Source: RGIG9060 sp045645985 (GTDB lineage: Bacteria; Spirochaetota; Spirochaetia; Treponematales; Treponemataceae). Taken from it: a DNA stretch of 64,000 nucleotides. Of this stretch, positions 14,477-23,056 are shown piece after piece. Where the stretch lies: assembly GCA_045645985.1 (NCBI GenBank), contig JAZRJV010000038.1, forward strand, positions 1 through 64,000, given 5' to 3'. Below the pieces are notes generated by a model. It worked only from the letters and a program-made list of their open reading frames with translations, did not search any database and was not told the DNA's origin. The number at the start of each line of letters is the position of its first letter. Within the stretch, counting starts at the first letter, position 1. Position numbers and translations under genes: made by a program.

Positions 14477-15412
14477 ATGAATACAACAAAATCAGATTTT
14501 GAAAACGACACTAAATTAGATTCTCTAACCTACGGATTTATCGGACTTGGACTTATGGGCGGTTCCCTTGCCAAAGCAATCCGAAATGAAATTTTTGTAA
14601 ATCCAAACTCTGAAGGAAAACTTTTAGCAAGTGATTGCAGAATCCAAATTTTAGAAGAAGCAAAAAAAGAAGGCATAATTGATGAATTTTTTTCTGTTGA
14701 AAAAACAAAAGAAATGCTAAAAAAATGTGATGTTGTATTTATCTGTTTGTATCCAAAGGCAACAAAGGAATTTATCAAAAATAATATCGAATATTTTAAA
14801 GAAAATGCAATTATCACAGATATTTCTGGTGTAAAAACAGAACTCGTAGAATCTTTGCCAGAAGGTTTGCAAAGCATAAATTCAAAAACTTCAGCGCAAT
14901 TTATTCCTGGTCATCCAATGGCAGGAAGCGAAAAAGAAGGCTTTATCAATTCAAATAGCAAAATTTTTGCTGGAAGAAATTATATCTTAATGCCTTACGA
15001 AAATACAAAACCAGAAAATATTGATGTTCTAAAATCCATAATTTACAAAATCGGATTTACAAATATCATCACAACTGATTACAAAACTCACGACCACAAA
15101 ATTGCGTTTACTTCACAACTTTGTCACATTATCGCATCTGCCTTAGTTGAAAGTGCCGAAGATACACAAATCACTCAGTTTGGTGGCGGAAGTTTTGAAG
15201 ATTTAACTCGGATTGCAATGATAAACGCACCACTTTGGACAGAATTATTTTTTGCAAATAAATCAGAATTGATAAATCACATTGAATCTTTTGAAAAATC
15301 CTTGAATAAATTAAAACAAGAACTTCAAAATGATGAAACAAAAAAATTGCAAGAAAATTTGGAACTTGTTCGCTCAAAACGCATTCTTATGGTTGAAAAT
15401 CAAGGAAAGTAA
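14477..15412 (+). CDS. tyrA: Prephenate dehydrogenase
   Basis: Oxidative decarboxylation of prephenate to 4-hydroxyphenylpyruvate for tyrosine synthesis. The N-terminal NAD site is YGFIGLGLMGGSLAKAI, and the substrate region carries PGHPMAGSEKEGF and the helical SQLCHIIASAL. AAGGA lies seven bases before the ATG at 14477; an earlier ATG at 14456 is possible. It is coupled to DAHP synthase, so both would respond to the Phe/Tyr attenuator. No separate chorismate mutase domain is visible. Confidence 0.92.
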   Translation: MNTTKSDFENDTKLDSLTYGFIGLGLMGGSLAKAIRNEIFVNPNSEGKLLASDCRIQILEEAKKEGIIDEFFSVEKTKEMLKKCDVVFICLYPKATKEFIKNNIEYFKENAIITDISGVKTELVESLPEGLQSINSKTSAQFIPGHPMAGSEKEGFINSNSKIFAGRNYILMPYENTKPENIDVLKSIIYKIGFTNIITTDYKTHDHKIAFTSQLCHIIASALVESAEDTQITQFGGGSFEDLTRIAMINAPLWTELFFANKSELINHIESFEKSLNKLKQELQNDETKKLQENLELVRSKRILMVENQGK

Positions 15413-15421
15413 GTTTATAAT
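15393..15421 (+). promoter_or_regulatory. apt promoter inside the end of tyrA
   Basis: TTGAAA (15393-15398), 17 bp, TATAAT (15416-15421), then eight bases to the ATG at 15430. The -35 lies inside tyrA, and there is no Shine-Dalgarno sequence. Confidence 0.65.
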
Positions 15422-15429
15422 ATTTGATT

Positions 15430-15966
15430 ATGAGTGATACAGAAAAATATCTTGATAGCGTAGTTAGAAAAATTCCTGACTTTCCAAAACCGGGAATTTT
15501 GTTTTATGACATTACAGGAATACTTGTAGAGCCAAAAGCCTTCAAACTTTGTATTGATGAAATGGTTGCTCGATATTCAAATTTGAAAATCGACGCAGTA
15601 GCTGGAATTGAATCAAGAGGATTTATTTTTGCAGCACCTCTTGCAGAACGACTTGGAATCCCACTTGTTCTTATCAGAAAAAAAGGAAAACTTCCTGGCG
15701 AAACTTATTCTTGCAAATATGCTTTGGAATACGGAACTGCCGAAATTGAAGTTCACAAGGCTGATATAAAGCCAAATCAAAAAATACTTGTTATCGATGA
15801 TTTAATCGCAACAGGAGGAACTTTGAAAGCAACACAAAACTTAATTGAACAAGGTGGCGCAAATGTTGCAGAATTTTTTGGAATCGTAGGACTTCCATTT
15901 TTAAAATATGAAGAAGTTTTAAATCCTGTAAAAGTTACAACTTTGTTAAATTATCATGGTGAATAA
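15430..15966 (+). CDS. apt: Adenine phosphoribosyltransferase
   Basis: Salvages adenine to AMP using PRPP. Diagnostic segments are IPDFPKPGILFYDIT, GIESRGFIFAAPLAERL, and the PRPP-binding ILVIDDLIATGGTLKAT. About 178 residues is the usual length. The ATG at 15430 is used in preference to an upstream TTG at 15424. Its own promoter suggests independent expression from the aromatic genes. Confidence 0.95.
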   Translation: MSDTEKYLDSVVRKIPDFPKPGILFYDITGILVEPKAFKLCIDEMVARYSNLKIDAVAGIESRGFIFAAPLAERLGIPLVLIRKKGKLPGETYSCKYALEYGTAEIEVHKADIKPNQKILVIDDLIATGGTLKATQNLIEQGGANVAEFFGIVGLPFLKYEEVLNPVKVTTLLNYHGE

Positions 15967-15995
15967 AATTTCATCGTAATCTATAAATATAAAAT

Positions 15996-16024
15996 TTGTC
16001 AAAACAAAACATTTGTTGTATATT
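15996..16024 (+). promoter_or_regulatory. Desulfoferrodoxin promoter
   Basis: TTGTCA (15996-16001), 17 bp, TATATT (16019-16024), about 47 bp upstream of the start, which has a conventional AGGGAGG ribosome-binding site. I see no recognisable PerR box. Confidence 0.55.
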
Positions 16025-16071
16025 TATTTTATAGAAAACAAATAATCACTTAGGGAGGATTCACTAACTTT

Positions 16072-16467
16072 ATGACAAAGGTTAAATTTTTTATTTGTAA
16101 ACATTGTGGAAATATCGTAGGCGTTATTCAAGATTCTGGCGTTCCGATGGTTTGTTGTGGCGAAAATATGCACGAATTAGTTCCAAACACAACAGATGGC
16201 GCTTTTGAAAAACATGTTCCAGTTGTTACAAAAGAAAAAACAAAAGACGGCTTGGATATTATCAAAGCAAAAGTTGGAAGCATTGAACATCCAATGACAG
16301 ATGCACATTACATTCAATGGATTTATCTACAAACAGATAAAGGCGGACACAGAATTTCGCTAACTCCAGAAAACAAACCAGAAGCAACATTCATTATTCA
16401 CGATGAAAAACCAATCGCAGTTTTTGAATATTGCAACTTACACGGTTTGTGGAAAACTGAAGTTTAG
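16072..16467 (+). CDS. dfx: Desulfoferrodoxin (superoxide reductase)
   Basis: Reduces superoxide to peroxide without producing oxygen, a protection typical of anaerobes including treponemes. The N-terminal desulforedoxin-type iron site is formed by Cys9 and Cys12 (CKHCGN) and the CC pair in MVCCGENMHEL. The catalytic iron site uses His residues in EKHVPV, EHPM and HYIQW plus Cys and His in CNLHGLW near the C-terminus. The length of 131 residues fits the two-iron class. It is monocistronic. Confidence 0.95.
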   Translation: MTKVKFFICKHCGNIVGVIQDSGVPMVCCGENMHELVPNTTDGAFEKHVPVVTKEKTKDGLDIIKAKVGSIEHPMTDAHYIQWIYLQTDKGGHRISLTPENKPEATFIIHDEKPIAVFEYCNLHGLWKTEV

Positions 16468-16479
16468 TTACTAAAAAAT

Positions 16480-16560
16480 GATGTCATCCTAAACTTGATT
16501 TAGGATTGCCAATTTTTTTTGTGTAGATCCCGAAATAAATTCGGGACGACGATTCTTTTA
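16480..16560. terminator. Twin palindromes between convergent genes
   Basis: CCTAAActtgaTTTAGG (16488-16504) and TCCCGAA/TTCGGGA (16528-16547) lie between dfx and the convergent Cys-rich gene. Related GTCAT-type palindromes occur at 20535-20607, 29839 and 59713-59771. This repeat style is common at gene ends in several bacterial genomes and probably terminates both transcripts. Confidence 0.55.
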
Positions 16561-16563
16561 GAC

Positions 16564-17031
16564 TTATTCTTTTTCTAAAAAACTAGCGGCCATGGCAACA
16601 AGTTCTGCACATGGTCGTTTTTTGTAATATTCTTCTGAGCGTTTTTCTGGTTCAGGATTTCCCATATCCAAAGAAGATTTTTTTGGAGCAAGACCTAAAA
16701 GTTCACGACAGATGATAGAACCGTTTTCGTTAATAAATTTTTTTGCAAGTTCTTGGATTCTTTCGTAGTGAGCCATTTTTTCTTGGTGAGCATTTTCACC
16801 ATCAATATTTGTGTAACCATCTCGTAAACCGCTAACCATGAACATTCCAGAAACTGCGCCACAAACTTCTCGCATTCGTCCCATTCCGCCACCAAAAGAT
16901 GAAGCGATTTTGATTGCAGTCTTTTCATCAAGACCAAGTTCATCGGCATAAGCACATAAAACAGCCTGACAACAATTATATCCTGATTCAAACAATGATT
17001 TTGCTTTTTCAGCATGATTTATTTTACTCAT
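16564..17031 (-). CDS. C_GCAxxG_C_C family redox-type protein
   Basis: Small cytoplasmic protein of 155 residues. It shows the family signature of spaced cysteines: NCCQAVLCAYADELGL, then SSFGGGMGRMREVCGAVSG, and later cysteines in ICRELLGL and RPCAELV. The family is widespread in anaerobes and is thought to be redox-active, but its reaction is not established. AGGAAATTTTT precedes the ATG. It lies downstream of the glyA and NifX-like genes, separated from them by an intrinsic terminator. Confidence 0.85.
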   Translation of the reverse strand: MSKINHAEKAKSLFESGYNCCQAVLCAYADELGLDEKTAIKIASSFGGGMGRMREVCGAVSGMFMVSGLRDGYTNIDGENAHQEKMAHYERIQELAKKFINENGSIICRELLGLAPKKSSLDMGNPEPEKRSEEYYKKRPCAELVAMAASFLEKE

Positions 17032-17052
17032 AAAAATTTCCTAAATTCCTTA

Positions 17053-17092
17053 TAAAAAAAATATCGCTAGATTCAAAACAAACCTAGCGATA
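17053..17092 (-). terminator. Terminator after the NifX-like gene
   Basis: A nine-bp perfect stem TATCGCTAG/CTAGCGATA with a 13-base loop is followed on the minus strand by a T-rich run. Confidence 0.8.
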
Positions 17093-17105
17093 GATTAAGC
17101 ATATT

Positions 17106-17486
17106 TTAGTGGCAACTATGTCCACTTCCGCAACTGTGTCCTTCATCATGTGAATGATGTGAACAAGTTACATTTGGATTAAAAACTAAAGTTCCATTTA
17201 ACAAAGCATTGGCAACTTCATCAACATTTCCTGAAACACCACCGTAAACCAAAATATCTGCATCAGCAAGTGCATTTTTTGCTCCACCACCGATTCCGCC
17301 ACAGATAAGACTTGTTACGCCCTGCTCTTTCAAAAATCCAGCCAAAGCTCCGTGACCTTGACCGTTTGTTGACACAACAGAACTACTTTCGATTTTTCCA
17401 TCTTTGATTTCGTAAATCTTAAATAATTCTGTATGTCCAAAATGTTGAAAAACTTGACCGTCTTTATAAGTAACAGCTAATTTCAT
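17106..17486 (-). CDS. NifX/NifB-type iron-molybdenum cofactor-binding-like protein with His/Cys tail
   Basis: A 126-residue protein of the dinitrogenase iron-molybdenum cofactor biosynthesis domain family: MKLAVTYKDGQVFQHFGHT, then FLKEQGVTSLICGGIGGGA and ADILVYGGVSG. No nitrogenase genes are nearby; such proteins also occur widely in non-fixing anaerobes. The last 20 or so residues are unusually rich in His and Cys (CSHHSHDEGH, CGSGHSCH), suggesting metal binding. It begins seven bases after glyA, so the two are cotranscribed. Confidence 0.85.
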   Translation of the reverse strand: MKLAVTYKDGQVFQHFGHTELFKIYEIKDGKIESSSVVSTNGQGHGALAGFLKEQGVTSLICGGIGGGAKNALADADILVYGGVSGNVDEVANALLNGTLVFNPNVTCSHHSHDEGHSCGSGHSCH

Positions 17487-17493
17487 TTTTCAC

Positions 17494-18996
17494 CTATTTA
17501 ACAAATTCTTTTTTCAAGAAATCCAAGTCTAATTCCGGATAAAGAACATGTGCAGAAAGTAAAGCATTTACGCGTTTTCTTGCTTCAGCTTGTACAGTTT
17601 CGTCAAGTTCAATTTTTCCTTTTGCAGGTTTTCCGTCTTTTGTAAGACCTGGTTTTGTTCCTTTAAGAACAAAGTCGATAATTGAAGCAACTTCTTTCAT
17701 ATCGTCTTCGTTCATTCCTAAAGTTGTAAGACCTGGTGTACCAATTCGAATTCCACTTGTCCACCAAGCACCGTTTTTATCGTAAGGAAGTGCGTTTGCG
17801 TTTGCTGTTACACCACATTTGAAAAGTGCTGCTTCAGCTTGTTTTCCTGTAAGTCCATATCCTGTAACATCAACAAGCATCAAGTGATTATCTGTTCCAC
17901 CAGTTTGAAGTGGCATTCCGTATGATTTACAACCTTCTGCAAGAGCAGCGGCATTTTTAACAACATTATGTGCCCAATCTTGATAAGCTTGTGTACGAGC
18001 TTCTTTGAAAGCGATTGCTTTTGCAGCCATGATGTGACCGAGTGGTCCACCTAAAACCATTGGACAACCTTTGTTTACATAATCTGCAAATTCTTTTTTA
18101 CAAAGAATCATAGCACCGCGAGGTCCGCGCAAAGTTTTGTGAGTTGTTGTTGTAACGATATCTGCCCATTTAACAGGATCGTAATCACCTTCAAAAACTT
18201 TTCCTGCAACAAGACCTGCAAAGTGAGCCATATCTACCATCAATACTGCTCCACATTTATCTGCAATTTCGCGGAATCTTCTAAAGTTAATTTTTCTTGG
18301 ATAAGCTGAATATCCTGTAAGAAGAATCAATGGTTTTACTTCCATTGCTTGTTTTTCGATTGCATCGTAGTCTAAAAGACCAGTTTCTTTATCTACACCG
18401 TATGGATGACTTTCAAACATACGAGCAGAAACATTCATTCTGTATCCGTGTGTTAAGTGTCCACCGCAAGAATAGTCAAGTCCCATCAATTTTTGATTTC
18501 CGAATTTTTTGCGAAGTTCAGCAAATTGATCTTCTGTTAATTCACCAAGAGATTTTACTCCAAGTTCTTCTAATGTAGGAGTTTCAACTTTTGCACTTAA
18601 AATTGCCCAGTAAGCAACTAAGTTTGTATCTGCTCCAGAGTGTGGTTGAACATAAGCATATTCTGCACCGAACAAAGCTTCTGCTTCACGAGCGGCAACA
18701 TTTTCAACTGCGTCGATATTTACACATCCACCATAATAGCGATGTTCAGGATATCCTTCTGCATATTTATCTGTTAAAAGGTTTCCCATTGTAGCTTGAA
18801 CATTTAAAGAACAATAGTTTTCTGAAGCAACTAATTTTAAGTGACTTCTTTGATTTTCTAATTCGTTTACAATTGAAGCGGCAATTTCTGGTCCTACTTC
18901 TGCAACTTGTTGTAAGTTTGCAACATAAGATACCATAGCTGGATTGATTTTATCCGCAGGAGTATTTGCTAAATAATTCTGTAAAGGTGTAGACAT
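17494..18996 (-). CDS. glyA: Serine hydroxymethyltransferase
   Basis: PLP enzyme that interconverts serine and glycine and loads tetrahydrofolate with one-carbon units used by the purine genes. The PLP lysine is in TTTTHKTLRGPRGAMI; LKLVASENY, GGHLTHG and VDMAHFAGLVAG are also conserved. At 500 residues it is longer than the roughly 420-residue E. coli enzyme, with an N-terminal extension of about 40 residues and an insertion before GGHLTHG; similarly long forms occur in Chlamydia. AAGGAA precedes the start. First gene of the glyA-NifX-like pair. Confidence 0.95.
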   Translation of the reverse strand: MSTPLQNYLANTPADKINPAMVSYVANLQQVAEVGPEIAASIVNELENQRSHLKLVASENYCSLNVQATMGNLLTDKYAEGYPEHRYYGGCVNIDAVENVAAREAEALFGAEYAYVQPHSGADTNLVAYWAILSAKVETPTLEELGVKSLGELTEDQFAELRKKFGNQKLMGLDYSCGGHLTHGYRMNVSARMFESHPYGVDKETGLLDYDAIEKQAMEVKPLILLTGYSAYPRKINFRRFREIADKCGAVLMVDMAHFAGLVAGKVFEGDYDPVKWADIVTTTTHKTLRGPRGAMILCKKEFADYVNKGCPMVLGGPLGHIMAAKAIAFKEARTQAYQDWAHNVVKNAAALAEGCKSYGMPLQTGGTDNHLMLVDVTGYGLTGKQAEAALFKCGVTANANALPYDKNGAWWTSGIRIGTPGLTTLGMNEDDMKEVASIIDFVLKGTKPGLTKDGKPAKGKIELDETVQAEARKRVNALLSAHVLYPELDLDFLKKEFVK

Positions 18997-19080
18997 ACAA
19001 ATTTCCTTATAAATCTAAAATAAATTGATTTTTATATAGTACAAAAAATAATATATTTATTCAATAAAGTTTGAAATAAA

Positions 19081-20046
19081 TTAAATTCCAAGTTCAGCAA
19101 CGCTGATATTATAAACGCTAGAACAATTATGACAAACAATTTCTAATGGGTCAGGTCCATTTTTCTTGATGTCGTCAAGTTCTGATTTTGACAAGGCTTT
19201 TACATGGGCTAAAAACTTTTCTTTTGAACAAGGACAATCAAAGTGAACATTTCGTCGTAAGGCAACTGAAGGTTTGAATTCTCGGAAAAGTCCGTAGATA
19301 ACATCGTCTGCATCTCCTCCTTCAGAAAACCATTGACCAAGAGATGGACAAGCAGAGAAAGCGTGTTCTACTTTTGCAACAAGTTCTTCGTCACTCATTG
19401 TGGCAAATTCATCATCAGTTTTTTTAGATGCAGTTTTTCCGCCTTCAAATGGCATTTTTTGTAAGAACATTCCACCAGCACCGATAACTCGACCAAGTTT
19501 ATCCATCATGATACTTGTGTTGAACGCTGTAAAAGTTTGTTCAGATTGCTCAAAATACCAAGTTAAATCTTTTGCGATATTTTTATGTTTGATTTCAACT
19601 GTTCCCCGCTGAAATTCTTTACTTCCTTCTGGTAATCTTGAAATTGAAAGAGTTCCATCACCGAAGAATTGAGATAAATCCCAACTTTCTAAAGGTTTTT
19701 CAAGAGGAATTGGGTCTTGTAAAAGATAACCACGAACGGTACCTTTGCTATCGGCTTCTACAGAAAATCCTGCGGCAGGTCCGTTTGTGTCGTATCTAAA
19801 AATTACATATTCGCGACCTTTCATTGTTGGAAGAAGTAAAGCACCAGAAAGACAAGCTTGTCCAAGAACTTGAGTTTCTAAAATGCCAAGATTATGTTGA
19901 GCGCGCATTTGATTTACAAATCGTGTTCCATGAAATAATGCTCCACGAAATCGCCCACCAGCCATAACAAAAACACTCATCTCATCTGGGTAAAGAGAAT
20001 TTATAAAGTTTGATAGTTCGTTGTCTGAAATTTGTTTAGTAATCAT
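19081..20046 (-). CDS. hslO: Hsp33 redox-regulated chaperone
   Basis: Holdase activated by oxidation. The N-terminal domain includes VFVMAGGRFRGALFHGT. The C-terminal zinc site is visible as FDCPCS and, about 30 residues on, VCHNCSS: the CxC plus CxxC pattern. Insertions in the middle bring it to 321 residues, somewhat longer than the E. coli protein. The ATG at 20046 lies six bases after a -10, without a ribosome-binding site. It is monocistronic and separate from glyA. Confidence 0.92.
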   Translation of the reverse strand: MITKQISDNELSNFINSLYPDEMSVFVMAGGRFRGALFHGTRFVNQMRAQHNLGILETQVLGQACLSGALLLPTMKGREYVIFRYDTNGPAAGFSVEADSKGTVRGYLLQDPIPLEKPLESWDLSQFFGDGTLSISRLPEGSKEFQRGTVEIKHKNIAKDLTWYFEQSEQTFTAFNTSIMMDKLGRVIGAGGMFLQKMPFEGGKTASKKTDDEFATMSDEELVAKVEHAFSACPSLGQWFSEGGDADDVIYGLFREFKPSVALRRNVHFDCPCSKEKFLAHVKALSKSELDDIKKNGPDPLEIVCHNCSSVYNISVAELGI

Positions 20047-20052
20047 AATATG

Positions 20053-20081
20053 AATATACACAAAATCAAAGCAAGATACAA
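20053..20081 (-). promoter_or_regulatory. hslO promoter, apparently leaderless
   Basis: TTGTAT (20081-20076), 17 bp, TATATT (20058-20053), six bases, ATG at 20046 on the minus strand. Confidence 0.55.
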
Positions 20082-20144
20082 TTATGCATAGGGAAATTTG
20101 AGCAAAAATCGCATAGAAATTGTGTTTTTAGCAGATTCGTACAA

Positions 20145-20235
20145 GAAAACACTCTCAGGGAAAAATGCCCATGCTCGTTAGTGCTGCGCTGCGCTTGCAA
20201 GACTTCGCATAGTCATTTTCCCCTTGCGTGTTTTC
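20145..20235. repeat. Large covarying palindromic repeat, copy 2
   Basis: Outer arms GAAAACAC (20145-20152) and GTGTTTTC (20228-20235) pair; inside are TCTCA and TTGC, then GGGAAAAATG/CATTTTCCC, a CCC/AGT bulge, and ATGC/GCAT around a loop with GTGCTGCGCTGCGCTTGCAA. The arms share no sequence with copy 1 beyond base composition, but the architecture is the same. About 45 bp upstream are shared with copy 3. Confidence 0.75.
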
Positions 20236-20610
20236 TTCACCGTATTTGCTAATTCACAGTTTTTCTGCGATTTTTCACTCGATTTGATTATTTTGCGCAT
20301 TGATTCTTGCTTTGTTTCGCGATAAGTGGCAGAGGAAGGGGCGGAGATTAGGTAAGAGCGAAATGGATAAGGCATTGTGGGGATTACGCATTTTTTCAAC
20401 GATTTTGCTAGGACACAGTTCGTTGCGATTTTTCACTCGATTTGCATTTACAGGATGTTTCTTGCTTTGTTTCGCGATAAGTGGCAGAGGAAGGGGCGGA
20501 GATTAGGTAAGAGCGAAATGGATAAGGTATACCGTCATTCCGAACCACTTGCGAAGCATGTGATGGTTCGCAAGCTTTCTAGTGAGATGCTGAAACGAGT
20601 TCAGCATGTC
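20236..20610. repeat. Tandem half-copies and GTCAT palindromes
   Basis: Two direct repeats (about 20250-20350 and 20390-20520) share the segments CACAGTT, GCGATTTTTCACTCGATTTG and CTTGCTTTGTTTCGCGATAA, followed by GTGGCAGAGGAAGGGGCGGA. They are followed by two hairpins, CTTGCGAA/TTCGCAAG (20548-20573) and ATGCTGAA/TTCAGCAT (20587-20607). Open frames here are by-products of the repeats. No gene is supported between 20082 and 20674. Confidence 0.6.
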
Positions 20611-20658
20611 AAAAAAAATGCCCAAATAATTACAAAAAACTGTAAAAACTTGGGCTAA
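20611..20658 (-). terminator. Terminator of the CsgG-like cluster
   Basis: On the minus strand AGCCCAAGT pairs with the later ATTTGGGC across an A/T-rich inner stem and is followed by eight T. Confidence 0.7.
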
Positions 20659-20674
20659 TTTAAGTAATTTTATA

Positions 20675-21484
20675 CTATTCTACTTTTACTAAAGTAATGT
20701 TAGTATTTGCACTTGTTGCATTTCCATCAGCAGGAATTAAAATATTGAAAGATGTTTTATCCTCGTTAAAAGCAAATACGTTTTTCCAATTTAGTTTTTT
20801 TAGGTTTTCGATTGAACCACCTCGGAAGTTTACATTTAATCTAAAAAAATCTTTGTCATGACTGTAAATACCATTTGCTGTTTGAGAAACTTCTTTACCA
20901 GCAGCATTGTAAGTTGTAACTTTTACGCTACATTTTCCGTTTTCTTGCAATGTGATTTCATAATCGTAATCTGCATTTTCTGTAGAAACTGATGTTTGCC
21001 ATGTTCCAACAAAATAATCTGGAGTTGGCATTTTATCTACACAATCTTTTGCAAATTGAGGAAGTTGTTTTTCATAATCGCTCCAAACGTCAAGACTCAT
21101 TTTTGCAGAATGAAGAACTTTACCAGTTTCAACTTCTATCATACGAGCAATAATATAAAGTGGACAACCTAAAGTTGCAACACTACCCACAATGATACAA
21201 TCTGCATTAAGCATTTTTCCTGCTTGTTTTATAGTTGTCTCATCTGTCCAGCCTTCAAGCTGAAATTTCATTTCGTTTTTTACGTAGTCAAGATTTTTCC
21301 GTTCAACTAAGGTAACATTACCATCTTGAATAAGTTGATGACAAAGTAAATCTGTCATTGTTGCAACCTTGTCGTAAAATGCGTAATCGTCACATTCAAA
21401 GTCGAAAACTGCCACAGTTTGCGCAGAAAGAGTGAAAGTGCCGATTAGTAAAAAAGTTAAAATAAGTGTAATAAGGTTTTTCAA
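20675..21484 (-). CDS. CsgG-domain secreted protein with C-terminal beta domain
   Basis: A 269-residue protein with an N-terminal signal peptide (hydrophobic stretch ending near LSAQ). Residues 25-150 match the CsgG-type fold: VAVFDFEC, VERKNLDYVKNEM, LNADCIIVGSVATL and ARMIEVETGKVL. The remaining half is a lipocalin- or repeat-like beta domain (FVGTWQTS, ITLQENGKCSV). CsgG domains occur in outer-membrane export pores and in many spirochaete periplasmic proteins; no curli genes are present, so transport is not implied. The start is TTG after AAGGAG. Last gene of the cluster. Confidence 0.7.
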   Translation of the reverse strand: MKNLITLILTFLLIGTFTLSAQTVAVFDFECDDYAFYDKVATMTDLLCHQLIQDGNVTLVERKNLDYVKNEMKFQLEGWTDETTIKQAGKMLNADCIIVGSVATLGCPLYIIARMIEVETGKVLHSAKMSLDVWSDYEKQLPQFAKDCVDKMPTPDYFVGTWQTSVSTENADYDYEITLQENGKCSVKVTTYNAAGKEVSQTANGIYSHDKDFFRLNVNFRGGSIENLKKLNWKNVFAFNEDKTSFNILIPADGNATSANTNITLVKVE

Positions 21485-21504
21485 TTTGAAACTCCTTGAA
21501 ACTA

Positions 21505-21987
21505 TTATTTAAAGTTCATCTTATACCCAACTGAAGTAGTAGCAATATTTGATGTTAAGTAAATTTCAGAATTGAAGACATCATTATTTACTACTTCTAC
21601 AGTCTTATAATAACCATCATCGGGTAAACATAAACCAACGATTAACATAGTTAATCCTAGACCTCCAATCACTCCTCCAGCAATGTACATACCTTTTTCA
21701 TCCAAATCAAGCGCCTTATTCAAAACCACTGAACCTAAGCCAATACCACTGAAAATTGGTCCAAACACTAAAAGCAACATCTTACCTCCACTAGGTCCCA
21801 TGTCTACCCACACTTGTTTAGTTTCATTACCTAATAAACCATAAGAATAATCAATACCATATGACATTTCTAATGGACTTGAAAAGTTTGTTGATACTTT
21901 TGAATTTGTATTAAATCCAAAACCAGAACTAGCAAATAAATTTACTCCCATTACAGCTAGTATTAAAAATACAATAATTTTTTTCAC
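21505..21987 (-). CDS. Hypothetical small exported membrane protein
   Basis: No family recognised. It has 160 residues with a signal peptide (FLILAVMGVNLFAS), then a predicted hydrophobic pair, LLLVFGPIFSGIGLGSVV and YIAGGVIGGLGLTMLIVG, and a polar C-terminus ending in a beta-like GYKMNFK that could sit in the outer membrane. The start is GTG after AGGGGG. It lies between two CsgG-like genes with gaps of 20 and 34 bases, so it is probably part of the same envelope operon. Confidence 0.65.
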   Translation of the reverse strand: MKKIIVFLILAVMGVNLFASSGFGFNTNSKVSTNFSSPLEMSYGIDYSYGLLGNETKQVWVDMGPSGGKMLLLVFGPIFSGIGLGSVVLNKALDLDEKGMYIAGGVIGGLGLTMLIVGLCLPDDGYYKTVEVVNNDVFNSEIYLTSNIATTSVGYKMNFK

Positions 21988-22021
21988 ATTTACCCCCTAA
22001 GTAAATAAAAAATATTTAAAA

Positions 22022-23044
22022 TTAAAATGCGTGTATAGCGATTACACTAATAGACTCATTATGTTTGCTATACGCACCTTCTTCACCCGTTAAAAAGTTT
22101 TTTTCATACGATTTTTCATCACTCGCCTCGCAAGAACTCCAAATCCAACCTGAAGTTACAACTTTACTTACTTTTTCTCTAATAGCCAAATTTTTATACA
22201 ATATTCCTAATTCTGCCATACTAGGCAAAAACCAATCACCAACTTTTGTTGTAGAAGTTGTATAATTATAACAAGCATAAGCTGCACAATTTGACATATT
22301 TACTGGTCCACATTTATGAGAAACCGACATTATTTTATAAGTATTTTGCTTCCCATAACCTATACCGTCTTTTGTTTTTACAGTACAACAATTAGTTTTA
22401 GGATTTCTTGTACACCATGATGTGTATGCAATTTGTTTTGGAGAAACTTCTAAATAATTACATCTTTCTACAGAACCATCTGCTTGGTAAACATCAAATC
22501 CTTCTTCAGAGTAATAGAATACAATACCACCACCAGGTCCTTTGTCCCCACTGTCATAAAATAATTTTATTGAACTAGTTGACAAATTAATATTATTTGC
22601 AAGTTTTTTTGCCATAGATTCAAGTTTTCCAAACAATTCATCAGTTCCACTTGTTCTTTCTGTAGCAGTGGCTATAATTTCTACGGTATTTACATCCAAC
22701 ATTCTAAAAGTTGCAACCAAAGTTCCTTTAAATGACATAAGCTGTCCTGTAATAACCATATTTGCATTCAAAGCTTTTCCTAATTGTGCAATTTTATCAG
22801 AATTTGACCAGTCTGAAGTTTGAAAGGCATGTTGTGCTTTTATTTTATCAAAACTGTTGCGGTCTACAACACGAGCCTTTCCAAGTCCTGCAAAATCAGA
22901 AGTAAAAACTTCAAATAAAACATTTGCCTCTCCTTCATCCACACCAACAACATCAAAAGGTACAATTACTACCGTTGGTTTTTCTTGTGCAAACATGGAT
23001 GTAAAGGCTAGTAACATCCCCAATACAATAAATAGTTTTTTCAA
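22022..23044 (-). CDS. CsgG-like domain plus DUF1566/Lcl-type C-terminal domain, secreted
   Basis: A 340-residue exported protein. After a signal peptide ending near MFAQ, residues 22-160 are CsgG-like (VVIVPFDVVGVDEGEA, ARVVDRNSFDKI, LNANMVITGQL, TFRMLDVNTVEI). From residue 170, GDKGPGGGIVFYY, KVGDWFLPSMAELG and GWIWSSCEAS match the DUF1566/Lcl family found in bacterial surface proteins. The start is TTG with AGGAGG eight bases upstream. Its first half and its leader are nearly duplicated in the adjacent pseudogene. Confidence 0.7.
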   Translation of the reverse strand: MKKLFIVLGMLLAFTSMFAQEKPTVVIVPFDVVGVDEGEANVLFEVFTSDFAGLGKARVVDRNSFDKIKAQHAFQTSDWSNSDKIAQLGKALNANMVITGQLMSFKGTLVATFRMLDVNTVEIIATATERTSGTDELFGKLESMAKKLANNINLSTSSIKLFYDSGDKGPGGGIVFYYSEEGFDVYQADGSVERCNYLEVSPKQIAYTSWCTRNPKTNCCTVKTKDGIGYGKQNTYKIMSVSHKCGPVNMSNCAAYACYNYTTSTTKVGDWFLPSMAELGILYKNLAIREKVSKVVTSGWIWSSCEASDEKSYEKNFLTGEEGAYSKHNESISVIAIHAF

Positions 23045-23056
23045 TTTATTTTCCTC

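Noticed and set aside
17106..17486. Evidence for nitrogen fixation
   Set aside because: NifX-type domains are common in non-fixing anaerobes, and no nif structural genes occur in the window.
20145..20610. Insertion sequence or MITE with terminal inverted repeats
   Set aside because: Arms differ between copies and there is no transposase and no clear target-site duplication; a mobile origin is possible but not supported.
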